The position numbers and the translations under genes are program-made. A stretch of 22,687 bases of DNA, from NCBI GenBank assembly GCA_045599365.1, contig JAZRVS010000097.1, forward strand, positions 1-22,687. The letters are read 5' to 3'. This DNA comes from UBA1715 sp045599365. Lineage in GTDB: Bacteria; Bacteroidota; Bacteroidia; Bacteroidales; UBA1715. The notes beneath the pieces are model-generated. The model worked only from the letters and a program-made list of their open reading frames with translations. It made no database searches and had not been told where the DNA came from. Below, in pieces: positions 8,175 through 14,707 of the stretch; the first letter of the stretch is position 1; each line of letters begins with the position of its first letter.

Positions 8175-8561
8175 TTATTTCCAAAAACTTTTTGGTAGCC
8201 ACACATTCAAAAGACTTTTTGCATCCTCAAATAATGGTGCTATTTCTTCATCTTTAAAGCCAGCAATACCACAACCTATCCGAGTTACTAAAAATTTCAA
8301 TTCTTGATGGTCTCTTGCAAATGCAATAAATTCATCAACGTATGGTTTTATTGTTTCTACACCACCTTGCATCGTTGGAATTGCATACGACTGTCCCTGC
8401 AAACCGACACCCTGCCCCCACACAGCACCGAACAAATCTGCTGCCACTCGAGCTGCACCACCACCATGCATACCTGCTAAATTACTTCCAAACACAAATA
8501 TTTCATTCGCCTCCAACGAGACAATACGTGACGGCGAAATTCTTTTTTCTATATTTTCCAT
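8175..8561 (-). CDS. Macro-domain-like protein (A1S_2505-type family)
   Basis: The 128-residue protein has a glycine-rich segment FGSNLAGMHGGGAARVA (about 24-40), then GQGVGLQGQSYAIPT, and VTRIGCGIAGFKDEEIAPLF (about 92-111). These parallel the two ligand-binding loops of macro domains, which bind ADP-ribose, so an ADP-ribose or related nucleotide ligand is plausible. I recall close relatives in many Bacteroidota and a phage-associated family named after Acinetobacter A1S_2505. No catalytic role is established. The protein has no signal or membrane segment. It lies downstream of nrtR with a repeat copy and its own likely promoter between them. The -7 box TAGTTTTG (8587 down to 8580) fits the ATG at 8561. 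Family call good, ligand inferred. Confidence 0.75.
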   Translation of the reverse strand: MENIEKRISPSRIVSLEANEIFVFGSNLAGMHGGGAARVAADLFGAVWGQGVGLQGQSYAIPTMQGGVETIKPYVDEFIAFARDHQELKFLVTRIGCGIAGFKDEEIAPLFEDAKSLLNVWLPKSFWK

Positions 8562-8579
8562 CTTCTAATTTCTACTTAT

Positions 8580-8587
8580 CAAAACTA
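8580..8587 (-). promoter_or_regulatory. Likely -7 promoter box for the macro-like gene
   Basis: On the minus strand the sequence TAGTTTTG matches the Bacteroidota -7 consensus TAnnTTTG at every fixed position. It sits 19 bases before the ATG at 8561. No good -33 TTTG box is seen at the expected distance, so this is a tentative site. Confidence 0.45.
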
Positions 8588-8668
8588 AGTAATTATACGT
8601 CGTTTTTTCTTTTAGTCAAGAACTTAATGCTGAAGTAAACATCGTAACTACAAACGCTATTTTAGTTA

Positions 8669-8784
8669 TCCGTTATCAGTTGTCAGATGAATATCTTTGA
8701 GTAATCAACTTTCCATTTTGGAAATTAAACAGACTACTGATACCTGATTACAAATAATTGTACTGACAACTTGTATATTGTTTT
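8669..8784. repeat. Dispersed palindromic repeat, copy A (3' of nrtR)
   Basis: Copy A has perfect 9-bp outer arms AGTTGTCAG (8678-8686) and CTGACAACT (8763-8771) and inner arms around TAATCA (8702-8707) and TGATTA (8745-8750), plus a small central hairpin TTTCCA-TTT-TGGAAA (8710-8724). Similarity to copies B and C continues past the palindrome on the right as TGTATATTGTTT, up to the nrtR stop codon at 8789-8791. The block 8681-8707 differs from copies B and C at three of 27 positions. It may be a miniature inverted-repeat element or a conserved 3' RNA structure. Confidence 0.8.
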
Positions 8785-8788
8785 TCTA

Positions 8789-9655
8789 TTAAAATTCAAG
8801 TTTAAATTTTCCAGGCTGTTTCATTGCCTCATACTGCATTTTATTGAACGTAAACTTTTTCGGTTTTCTTCCTACCGAATTCTTTTCGTCTTCATCATGA
8901 TTTTTACCTATTACATCGTATGAAACACATGGTTCAAAAAGAGTTCGGATATCTTTTTTACGAAGTTTTACTTCCCCGTACGATTGACAACATGAAGAAT
9001 CAGAAATTTCATACGGTGTTATTTCATCTCTTGCATCAACGTCTCTCAAAATACCTGTTTGCAATATTTTTTTCTGGAAATTGCGTCTATCAAACTTCAC
9101 TTCCAAAATTGCTTCATACAAGCGTTGCAAATCTGGTATGGTAAATTCTTGACCCATCAAATCAAATCCAATCGGTTCAAAACAAATTTTCTCTTTTAAT
9201 GCTCTGTGAGCAAGACGTAAGATATAATCATGATCAAATGCAAGATGTGGAATTTCTTTAATAGAAAACCATTTAGCATTATTTGCATCATCTCCACCCT
9301 TCACTTCTGATTGCTTTACAAGAGCAAAAAACGCAACGGTTACAACGCGAACAGGATTCCCAAAACTATCAATACGAGGGTCTCGATTCACATCACTAAA
9401 CACATGGAATTGCTCCAAACGCGTTTCAACCAATCCTGTTTCCTCTTGTAATTCCCGCTTTGCACACTCTTCAATTGTTTCGTCCATTCGCATAAAACCA
9501 CCAGGGAAAGCCCACTTACCTTTAAAAGGTTCCAGCCCTCGTTCTATCAAAAGAACCTTTAAATCGTTGCCATCAAAACTAAAAATAACGCAATCCGCCG
9601 TAAGCGAAGGTCTTGGATATTCATACGTATATGTCGCTTTTTTTTCGTCTACCAT
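8789..9655 (-). CDS. nrtR: NrtR-family Nudix-winged-helix transcriptional regulator
   Basis: The 288-residue protein joins a Nudix domain (about 10-150) to a winged helix (about 160-288). The Nudix box is intact: G53, E59, R67, E68, E71, E72 and G74 all sit at the right spacing. The DNA-binding part has FTIPDLQRLYEAIL (171-184) and RRNFQKKIL, and the C-terminal VGRKPKKFTF is the usual NrtR wing end. Family members repress NAD-metabolism genes or, in Bacteroidota, pentose-utilisation genes, using the Nudix domain as sensor; which applies here cannot be told. Two identical palindromes flank its promoter, pointing to autoregulation. About 54 extra residues (205-258, three cysteines) sit inside the wing region. 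I chose ATG 9655 since a longer frame from 9706 would run through promoter and operator. Confidence 0.85.
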   Translation of the reverse strand: MVDEKKATYTYEYPRPSLTADCVIFSFDGNDLKVLLIERGLEPFKGKWAFPGGFMRMDETIEECAKRELQEETGLVETRLEQFHVFSDVNRDPRIDSFGNPVRVVTVAFFALVKQSEVKGGDDANNAKWFSIKEIPHLAFDHDYILRLAHRALKEKICFEPIGFDLMGQEFTIPDLQRLYEAILEVKFDRRNFQKKILQTGILRDVDARDEITPYEISDSSCCQSYGEVKLRKKDIRTLFEPCVSYDVIGKNHDEDEKNSVGRKPKKFTFNKMQYEAMKQPGKFKLEF

Positions 9656-9670
9656 AACCACAACATTTAT

Positions 9671-9689
9671 TTGTGTGTTTTTTACACAA
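9671..9689. promoter_or_regulatory. Operator 1, proximal, in front of nrtR
   Basis: TTGTGTGTTTTTTACACAA is a palindrome with 6-bp arms TTGTGT and ACACAA around 7 bases. It is identical over all 19 bases to operator 2 at 9728-9746. It overlaps the predicted transcription start of nrtR and lies 15 bases from the ATG, the expected place for a repressor site. The likely ligand is NrtR itself. Confidence 0.75.
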
Positions 9690-9691
9690 CG

Positions 9692-9722
9692 TAAATATAC
9701 ATACATTTTTTATAAATGCAAA
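9692..9722 (-). promoter_or_regulatory. nrtR promoter
   Basis: On the minus strand there is TTTG (9722 to 9719), a 19-base spacer, then TATATTTA (9699 to 9692). This matches the Bacteroidota pattern TTTG-N19-TAnnTTTG at all but the last base. It lies exactly between the two identical operators, with the start of transcription expected near 9686. Confidence 0.7.
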
Positions 9723-9727
9723 TAGTT

Positions 9728-9746
9728 TTGTGTGTTTTTTACACAA
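9728..9746. promoter_or_regulatory. Operator 2, distal, in front of nrtR
   Basis: This is a second identical copy of TTGTGTGTTTTTTACACAA, 57 bases (centre to centre) upstream of the first and 5 bases upstream of the -33 box. Together the two copies bracket the promoter, which suggests cooperative binding or a small repression loop. Confidence 0.75.
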
Positions 9747-9792
9747 ATAAACAATTTAAGAGGTAATGGTATACATCTTGACAATAATATAA

Positions 9793-9925
9793 TTGACAGA
9801 TACCAGTTATCAGCTGTCAGACGAATCTCTTTGTGTAATCATCCTACCTTTATGGAAATCAAACAGAAAGCCATCTACTGATATATGATTACAAATGGTT
9901 GTGCAGTCTACCTGTATATTGTTTC
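9793..9925. repeat. Dispersed palindromic repeat, copy B (3' of radC)
   Basis: Copy B shares a 27-base identical block (9815-9841) with copy C (17987-18013), and its right half from ACTGATAT (9877) to CTGTATATTG (9921) aligns with copies A and C. Its right arm has decayed (CAGTCTAC instead of CTGACAAC), so its palindrome is the weakest of the three, and it has a few extra bases near 9865-9876. It lies 50 bases behind the radC stop, in a 319-base gene-free stretch that otherwise holds the nrtR promoter and operators. Confidence 0.78.
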
Positions 9926-9974
9926 CATTTAAGATTCAAATTGTAAAAACAGGCATTTATAGAGAAAGAAAAAA

Positions 9975-10661
9975 TTATATCAATCCTTCATCACAAAAGC
10001 TAAAATAGCATGAGCCTGAAACTATTACATGGTCTAACAATCTACAGTCTATCAATTTTACCGCTTCTGCTATTTGTCGTGTCAATTCTCGGTCTTCATG
10101 ACTTGGAGAACAATTTTCTGATGGATGATTATGGCACACTATGAGACCTGTTGCTAACAACGAAATTGCATATCTGGCAATAATTTTTGTATCAACAACC
10201 GTTTGAGTTGTTCCTCCAGAACTGATTTTTCGTTCTCCTACAATAACATTTTTATTATTAAGGTAAATCGCCCAAAATTCCTCATGCGACAAATCTCCAA
10301 TTTTTGGTTGCATTAAGTTGAAAATTTCTCGGCTTGATGTAATTGAATGTTGTTCCTTCGCTTCTGATAAATTTCTTCTTCTTCCTAATTCAAATGTTGC
10401 AAGAAGGGACACAGCACGTGCCTCTCCAATACCTTTTATTTTAGTAAAATCATCTATCGTAAATTTCCCTAATTCATGTAAGCTATTGTGTGAGTTAACA
10501 AATAATCGTTTTGCCAAATCGAGTGCAGAATCAGTCTGCGTTCCCGATCCAATAATAATTGCTAAAAGTTCCGTATCTGTCAATGCAGATGCACCCTTTT
10601 GTATCATTTTTTCGCGCGGACGATCCTCTTCCGCCAAATTTTTAATAGAAATGCGATTCAT
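9975..10661 (-). CDS. radC: RadC-like JAMM-domain protein
   Basis: The 228-residue protein has the RadC layout. The N-terminal part includes RPREKMIQKGASALTDTELLA (split as RPREKMIQKG and LTDTELLAIIIGSGT) and a helix-hairpin-helix at 72-88 (FTKIKGIGEARAVSLLA). The JAMM metal site is complete: H177 and H179 in CHNHPS and D190, ten residues after the second histidine. Its cellular role is unsettled; the old link to recombination repair has not held up, and metal-dependent peptidase or nuclease activity is inferred from the fold. It appears monocistronic. The upstream gene is closed by an intrinsic terminator at 10703-10735, and the 3' side carries a copy of the dispersed repeat instead of a U-tract terminator. 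Confidence 0.95.
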   Translation of the reverse strand: MNRISIKNLAEEDRPREKMIQKGASALTDTELLAIIIGSGTQTDSALDLAKRLFVNSHNSLHELGKFTIDDFTKIKGIGEARAVSLLATFELGRRRNLSEAKEQHSITSSREIFNLMQPKIGDLSHEEFWAIYLNNKNVIVGERKISSGGTTQTVVDTKIIARYAISLLATGLIVCHNHPSENCSPSHEDRELTRQIAEAVKLIDCRLLDHVIVSGSCYFSFCDEGLI

Positions 10662-10702
10662 TTTGTTGCGATTTTACGAGTTGTGGTAAACTCAAAATAT
10701 TA

Positions 10703-10735
10703 ATAAAAAAAAGGCAAGTATCAAAACTTGCCTTT
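10703..10735 (-). terminator. Intrinsic terminator of the pyrH-FISUMP operon
   Basis: A 10-bp stem AAAGGCAAGT (10710-10719) pairs with ACTTGCCTTT (10726-10735) around a 6-base loop, followed on the minus strand by a T-rich tract to 10703. It lies 8 bases after the FISUMP lipoprotein stop at 10743. Confidence 0.9.
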
Positions 10736-10742
10736 GTATTTT

Positions 10743-11990
10743 CTAATCTTTAAAACAACGAGTACTTAATCCTGATTTTTCGTACATCTTAAAACGAACA
10801 ACTCCAGAATAACTCGTGTCAATTTGTCGAACCCATACAAAATCTCCCTTGTCATCTTTCCCTGTAGTTGACGACCAATAAACGCCAGCCTCCCCAAGTT
10901 GTGCATAGGTACCATTTATACTTGCATAACCTCCATAATTAAAACCGAACTCATTTACCATTCTTTTTGCAACACCTGCAGATGCACCTCTCGTTATTTC
11001 CGACTCTCCAGCTTTTGTTAAGTCCGTTGCTGACATTCCCAAAGCAGATTCAAAAATCATCCATTCTACATCTGATGGAATATGATACCCATTAGGACAA
11101 ATACCTTGAACATTTTTAACAGCGCCACTTGCTACTTGAGCTTCGTATTGTGCAATAACAGCTTTCGAAACTGTAGATGATATAGAATTTGTAACTGATG
11201 TTGCTACCTTTTCTGCCATTTCAATTGCAATTGACGTTAAATCAGATGCCGAAATATATTGCGACAATTCTGCTTCTTTTACGCAAGCAGCAATTGCAGT
11301 TGCAACACGAGTCGTTACAATTGTTTCCACACTTGAAATATCAATACTTTCGTTTGATGCATACAATGCTTCTTCAAGCGCCACAGTAATCGCATTTTCG
11401 ATAGTTTCTTTTACAAAACTCGTACTAATTTGATGACCTGATGCCGTTTCTATTTTATTTTCTATTTCTGTTTTATATTCATCTGCAAATTTTGATGCTA
11501 TAGACGATATACTTTTTGTTGAACGAATATCTTCTATAAAATCAGCTATTCCATTACCATTTACATCACTAGTTTCCATATTTGACTGAGCGACACTACT
11601 TCTACTACCATTTACGGATGTTTCAAATGCATAAAATCCACCATTTTGTTTGCAGTATTTCTCCAAATCGTGATAACATAGTTTTTCCCCCAATACAACA
11701 CCGCCATCTGTAGTAGTTCCTCCTCCCTGTGTTGATTCCTCGCCAGAATACAATGGTGAACCATCAGCATTACAACTTGTATTTAAGTTCGTACCAAGAA
11801 TTCCTATTGTCGCATCATTCTCATCAATTACACCATCACCATTAGAATCATACTTAACAGGGTCCATTACCTTTAACTCTTGTCCATGATATTCAATAAA
11901 TCCCTCTGCGGGTCCTTCATCCTTATCTCTATGACAAGAAAGAAGTCCAAAGACTGATACAACAAGAAGTATAGAAAAAACACGTTTCAT
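10743..11990 (-). CDS. Lipoprotein with FISUMP domain and two EF-hand-like loops
   Basis: The 415-residue protein has a lipoprotein signal peptide with lipobox LLSC (C19). A canonical EF-hand-type loop DSNGDGVIDEND lies at 48-59 and a second, DVNGNGIADFIE, at 142-153. The C-terminal 294-413 is a Fibrobacter succinogenes major paralogous (TIGR02145) domain: GICPNGYHIPSDVEW (296-310), YWSSTTG (371-377) and STRCFKD at the end. The first part of the same domain type, LCYHDLEKYCKQNGGFYAFE (104-123), is separated from it by about 170 residues of acidic, Ala/Ser/Thr-rich helix. The product should be membrane-anchored, probably on the outer membrane or cell surface; its function is unknown. It starts one base after the pyrH stop and ends at a strong terminator. 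Confidence 0.85.
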   Translation of the reverse strand: MKRVFSILLVVSVFGLLSCHRDKDEGPAEGFIEYHGQELKVMDPVKYDSNGDGVIDENDATIGILGTNLNTSCNADGSPLYSGEESTQGGGTTTDGGVVLGEKLCYHDLEKYCKQNGGFYAFETSVNGSRSSVAQSNMETSDVNGNGIADFIEDIRSTKSISSIASKFADEYKTEIENKIETASGHQISTSFVKETIENAITVALEEALYASNESIDISSVETIVTTRVATAIAACVKEAELSQYISASDLTSIAIEMAEKVATSVTNSISSTVSKAVIAQYEAQVASGAVKNVQGICPNGYHIPSDVEWMIFESALGMSATDLTKAGESEITRGASAGVAKRMVNEFGFNYGGYASINGTYAQLGEAGVYWSSTTGKDDKGDFVWVRQIDTSYSGVVRFKMYEKSGLSTRCFKD

Positions 11991-11991
11991 A

Positions 11992-12702
11992 CTAATTTTT
12001 TATTAAAGTTCCTACTTTTTCTCCAGACACGATTTTTGTCAAAGAAGTTTCATCACCGACATTAAAAACAATTACTGGCAAATTATTTTCTTTGCACATT
12101 GTAAATGCTGTCAAATCCATAATTTTCAATCCTTTAGAATATGCTTCAGAGAATGTAACCTCATCATATTTTTTTGCTTGTGGATTTTTTTCTGGGTCTG
12201 AATCATATACGCCATCTACTCGAGTTCCTTTTAACAAGACATCCGCACCAATTTCAACGGCTCTCAATGCTGCCGCAGTATCTGTTGTAAAAAAAGGATT
12301 CCCAGTTCCACCACCAAAAATTACAACTTCATCATTTTCAAATGCTTTTTGAACTCTTCGTTGAGAATATGCTTGACCAACTGGTTCCATAGAAAAACCT
12401 GTCAATACACGAGATTTTATATTGAGCGTTTCCAACGCTGATTGAAGCGCGACTGCATTGATAACAGTTGCCATCATCCCCATATAATCACCTTTGATTC
12501 TATCAAACCCAGTTGTTTTGCTATTCAAGCCACGATAAATATTTCCACCGCCAATTACAACAGAAACTTTCACGCCCAACTCAACAACATCCTTCACTTG
12601 ATGTGCATATTTCATCAATTTGTCTGGGTCAATACTAAATCCATCAGTTGCTTGAAGCGATTCACCACTGAATTTCAACAATATTTTTTTGTACCGAAGC
12701 AT
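11992..12702 (-). CDS. pyrH: UMP kinase
   Basis: The 236-residue protein is an amino-acid-kinase-fold UMP kinase, phosphorylating UMP to UDP with ATP in pyrimidine synthesis. The motifs are LLKFSGESL (8-16) for phosphate binding, VVIGGGNIYRG (48-58), DYMGMMATVINA and FGGGTGNPFFTTDTAAALRA. Length is normal. Bacterial UMP kinases of this type are hexameric and controlled by GTP and UTP. The gene stands between the tsf terminator (12732-12769) and the FISUMP lipoprotein gene, which begins one base after its stop. In many bacteria pyrH follows tsf; that order is kept here, but a terminator separates the two. Confidence 0.97.
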   Translation of the reverse strand: MLRYKKILLKFSGESLQATDGFSIDPDKLMKYAHQVKDVVELGVKVSVVIGGGNIYRGLNSKTTGFDRIKGDYMGMMATVINAVALQSALETLNIKSRVLTGFSMEPVGQAYSQRRVQKAFENDEVVIFGGGTGNPFFTTDTAAALRAVEIGADVLLKGTRVDGVYDSDPEKNPQAKKYDEVTFSEAYSKGLKIMDLTAFTMCKENNLPVIVFNVGDETSLTKIVSGEKVGTLIKN

Positions 12703-12731
12703 AACATAAAAATTATGGGAGCAATTTAAAC

Positions 12732-12769
12732 AAAAAAAAGGAGAGTTAAAACATTTAACCCTCCTTTTT
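12732..12769 (-). terminator. Intrinsic terminator behind tsf
   Basis: A 16-bp stem (12735-12750 with 12754-12769), with a single G-U pair in the transcript, has a 3-base loop and is followed on the minus strand by a run of T residues down to 12732. It lies 18 bases after the tsf stop (12788). Confidence 0.9.
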
Positions 12770-12787
12770 AAATCTCAAATTTAAATT

Positions 12788-13786
12788 TTAGTTTGAAAGA
12801 CCGAAACGTTTGAATGCAGTTACTTTCAAGCCCTTTTGTGAAGCATCAACATATTGACCAACTGTCATTTTGCCATCTTTCACAAATTCTTGATTCATCA
12901 ATGTTGATTCCTTAAAGAATTTATTCAAACGACCTTTTGCAATATTCTCAACCATTGCTGCAGGTATATTTCCTTTCTTTTCTTCTGTTACCTTCTCAAT
13001 TATTTCTTTTGCTTGAGCAACTTGTTCTTCCGTAATCCAACCTTTCATTACGTTTGAAGACATGTGATCTTCTGAATCTACAAGATTTGGATTGATTCCA
13101 GCTTTCTTAAGTGCTACCTCTACAGCTTTTTGAATTTGTTCTTGAACTGTTTTTTCTTTCGCAATTTCTATTTCTGAATCAATAACAGATTGAGGAACAT
13201 CGTTTTGGTCAACTGCAACTGGATTCATTGCTGCAACTTGCATTGCAACATCTTTTCCTACTTGAGAATCGTTAACTTTTTCAGTAAAGCCAACAATAGT
13301 AGCAAGACGATTACCCATGTGAGTATAAGCAAAAGATTGTTCTGACGTAACTTTTTCGTAGCAACCCAAATCTATCTTCTCACCAATCTTACCCATTTGG
13401 TCTGTCAATAAATCTGCGATTTTACGACCACCTATTTCTTGTTGTTTTAGTTCGTCAGCATTAGCAGGAAGAACATTCAAAGCAACCTCAAGGATAGACT
13501 TTGTAAAATCAATAAAATCGCCATTCTTAGCCACGAAGTCAGTTTCACAATTTACACAAACAATAACTGCTGTTTTTCCATCTGCAGTTACACCACTCAA
13601 AACGCAACCTTCTTTTGCATCGCGATCTTGACGTTTGCTTGCAATTTTTTGTCCTTTTTTTCTTAAAATTTCTATTGCTTTATCGAAATCTCCTTCGGCT
13701 TCAGTCAAAGCGCCCTTACAGTCCATAAGACCTGCACCCGTCATTCCACGAAGTTTTGCGATATCAGCAGCTGTAATATTTGCCAT
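12788..13786 (-). CDS. tsf: Elongation factor Ts
   Basis: The 332-residue protein is EF-Ts, the guanine-nucleotide exchange factor that recycles EF-Tu. The N-terminal UBA-like domain reads ITAADIAKLRGMTGAGLMDCK, and the core has the family signature VNCETDFVAKN (about 78-88), which contacts EF-Tu. It is longer than the Escherichia coli protein (283 residues), which is usual in Bacteroidales. I chose ATG 13786 (MANITAADI); a TTG two codons upstream is not needed. It starts 6 bases after the rpsB stop, the classic rpsB-tsf pair, and ends at an intrinsic terminator. Confidence 0.97.
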   Translation of the reverse strand: MANITAADIAKLRGMTGAGLMDCKGALTEAEGDFDKAIEILRKKGQKIASKRQDRDAKEGCVLSGVTADGKTAVIVCVNCETDFVAKNGDFIDFTKSILEVALNVLPANADELKQQEIGGRKIADLLTDQMGKIGEKIDLGCYEKVTSEQSFAYTHMGNRLATIVGFTEKVNDSQVGKDVAMQVAAMNPVAVDQNDVPQSVIDSEIEIAKEKTVQEQIQKAVEVALKKAGINPNLVDSEDHMSSNVMKGWITEEQVAQAKEIIEKVTEEKKGNIPAAMVENIAKGRLNKFFKESTLMNQEFVKDGKMTVGQYVDASQKGLKVTAFKRFGLSN

Positions 13787-13792
13787 AATCAA

Positions 13793-14596
13793 TTATTTTT
13801 TTGTTGTTTTTCTTGCAGCTGTTTTTCTTGCTGGTTTAGCAGGAGTTTCTGCTTCACCTTCAGCCTTTTCTTCTTTAACTGCTGCTTCAACTTCTTTATC
13901 CTTTTCTACTTTTCTTTCATCAAGACCTTCTTGAATTGCGGCACAAACTTTAGAAAGAATCACATCTACAGATTTTGCTGCATCATCATTTCCAGGAATT
14001 GCGAAATCTACAAGATTTGGATTTGCATTTGTATCAACGATTGCAAATACAGGAATACCCAAACGTGTAGCCTCCTTAATAGCAATATGTTCACGAACAA
14101 CATCAACAACGAACAAAGCAGCTGGAAGACGTGTTAGGTTCACGATACTGCCCAAATTCTTTTGTAATTTTTCGCGTTGACGATTAATTTGCAATACCTC
14201 ACGTTTAGAAAGAGATGCAAATGTTCCATCTTGTTCCATTTTATCAATAGAACTCATTTTCTTCACAGCTTTACGAATTGTTGGGAAGTTTGTTAACATA
14301 CCACCACTCCAACGTTCTGTGATGAAAGGCATTCCTATTGCAGAAATTCTTTCAGCAACAATATCTTTTGCTTGTTTTTTCGTTGCTACAAAAAGAATCT
14401 TACGACCTGATTTTGCGATTTTTTTCAAGGCTTCAGCTGACTCATCAATCTTCGCTACTGTTTTATGAAGGTCAATAATGTGGATACCATTTTTCTCCAT
14501 GAAGATGTATGGAGCCATTGCTGGATGCCATTTTCTTTTTAAGTGTCCAAAATGAACACCTGCTTCTAATAATTCTTCAAAATTTGCTCTTGCCAT
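13793..14596 (-). CDS. rpsB: 30S ribosomal protein S2
   Basis: The 267-residue protein is S2 of the small ribosomal subunit. Key stretches are FEELLEAGVHFGHLKRKWHP near the N-terminus, YIFMEKNGIHIIDL, RWSGGMLTNF, and VNLTRLPAALFVVDV, followed by IPVFAIVDTNANPNLVDFAIPGNDD (given in parts). A tail of about 40 residues rich in Lys, Glu and Ala follows the core, as often in Bacteroidota. I chose ATG 14596 (MARANF) over an in-frame ATG six codons upstream because S2 proteins start close to this point, though the longer form is possible. A hairpin at 14632-14665 lies in its leader. Confidence 0.96.
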   Translation of the reverse strand: MARANFEELLEAGVHFGHLKRKWHPAMAPYIFMEKNGIHIIDLHKTVAKIDESAEALKKIAKSGRKILFVATKKQAKDIVAERISAIGMPFITERWSGGMLTNFPTIRKAVKKMSSIDKMEQDGTFASLSKREVLQINRQREKLQKNLGSIVNLTRLPAALFVVDVVREHIAIKEATRLGIPVFAIVDTNANPNLVDFAIPGNDDAAKSVDVILSKVCAAIQEGLDERKVEKDKEVEAAVKEEKAEGEAETPAKPARKTAARKTTKK

Positions 14597-14631
14597 TTTA
14601 TTTGTTGTTTGCATTCAATATTAAAGCAATT

Positions 14632-14665
14632 CACAAGTAGCACATATACAATATGTAGTCTTGTG
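14632..14665 (-). promoter_or_regulatory. Two-tier hairpin in the rpsI-rpsB intergenic leader
   Basis: CACAAG (14632-14637) pairs with CTTGTG (14660-14665), and inside it ACATAT (14642-14647) pairs with ATATGT (14651-14656) around a 3-base loop, with a small asymmetric internal loop. There is no T tract, so it is not a simple terminator. Its place before rpsB invites comparison with r-protein autoregulatory leaders, but this is inference. Confidence 0.4.
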
Positions 14666-14707
14666 GATTTTGAGTCTAAACAACGCTCTAAATCGAATAG
14701 ATTAATA

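Noticed and set aside
9656..9706. Longer nrtR start at 9706 adding 17 residues
   Set aside because: It would translate through operator 1 and part of the promoter, and the predicted transcript starts downstream of it.
8669..9925. Repeat copies A and B as ends of a composite transposon around nrtR
   Set aside because: The copies are direct, diverged and carry no transposase, and a third copy lies elsewhere beside recQ; a dispersed repeat family is the simpler reading.
9925..9960. Copy B tail read as a duplicated nrtR 3' end
   Set aside because: A short resemblance to the last codons of nrtR exists (TTAAGATTCAAAT against TTAAAATTCAAG), but it fades within about 15 bases and is explained as well by the extended repeat.
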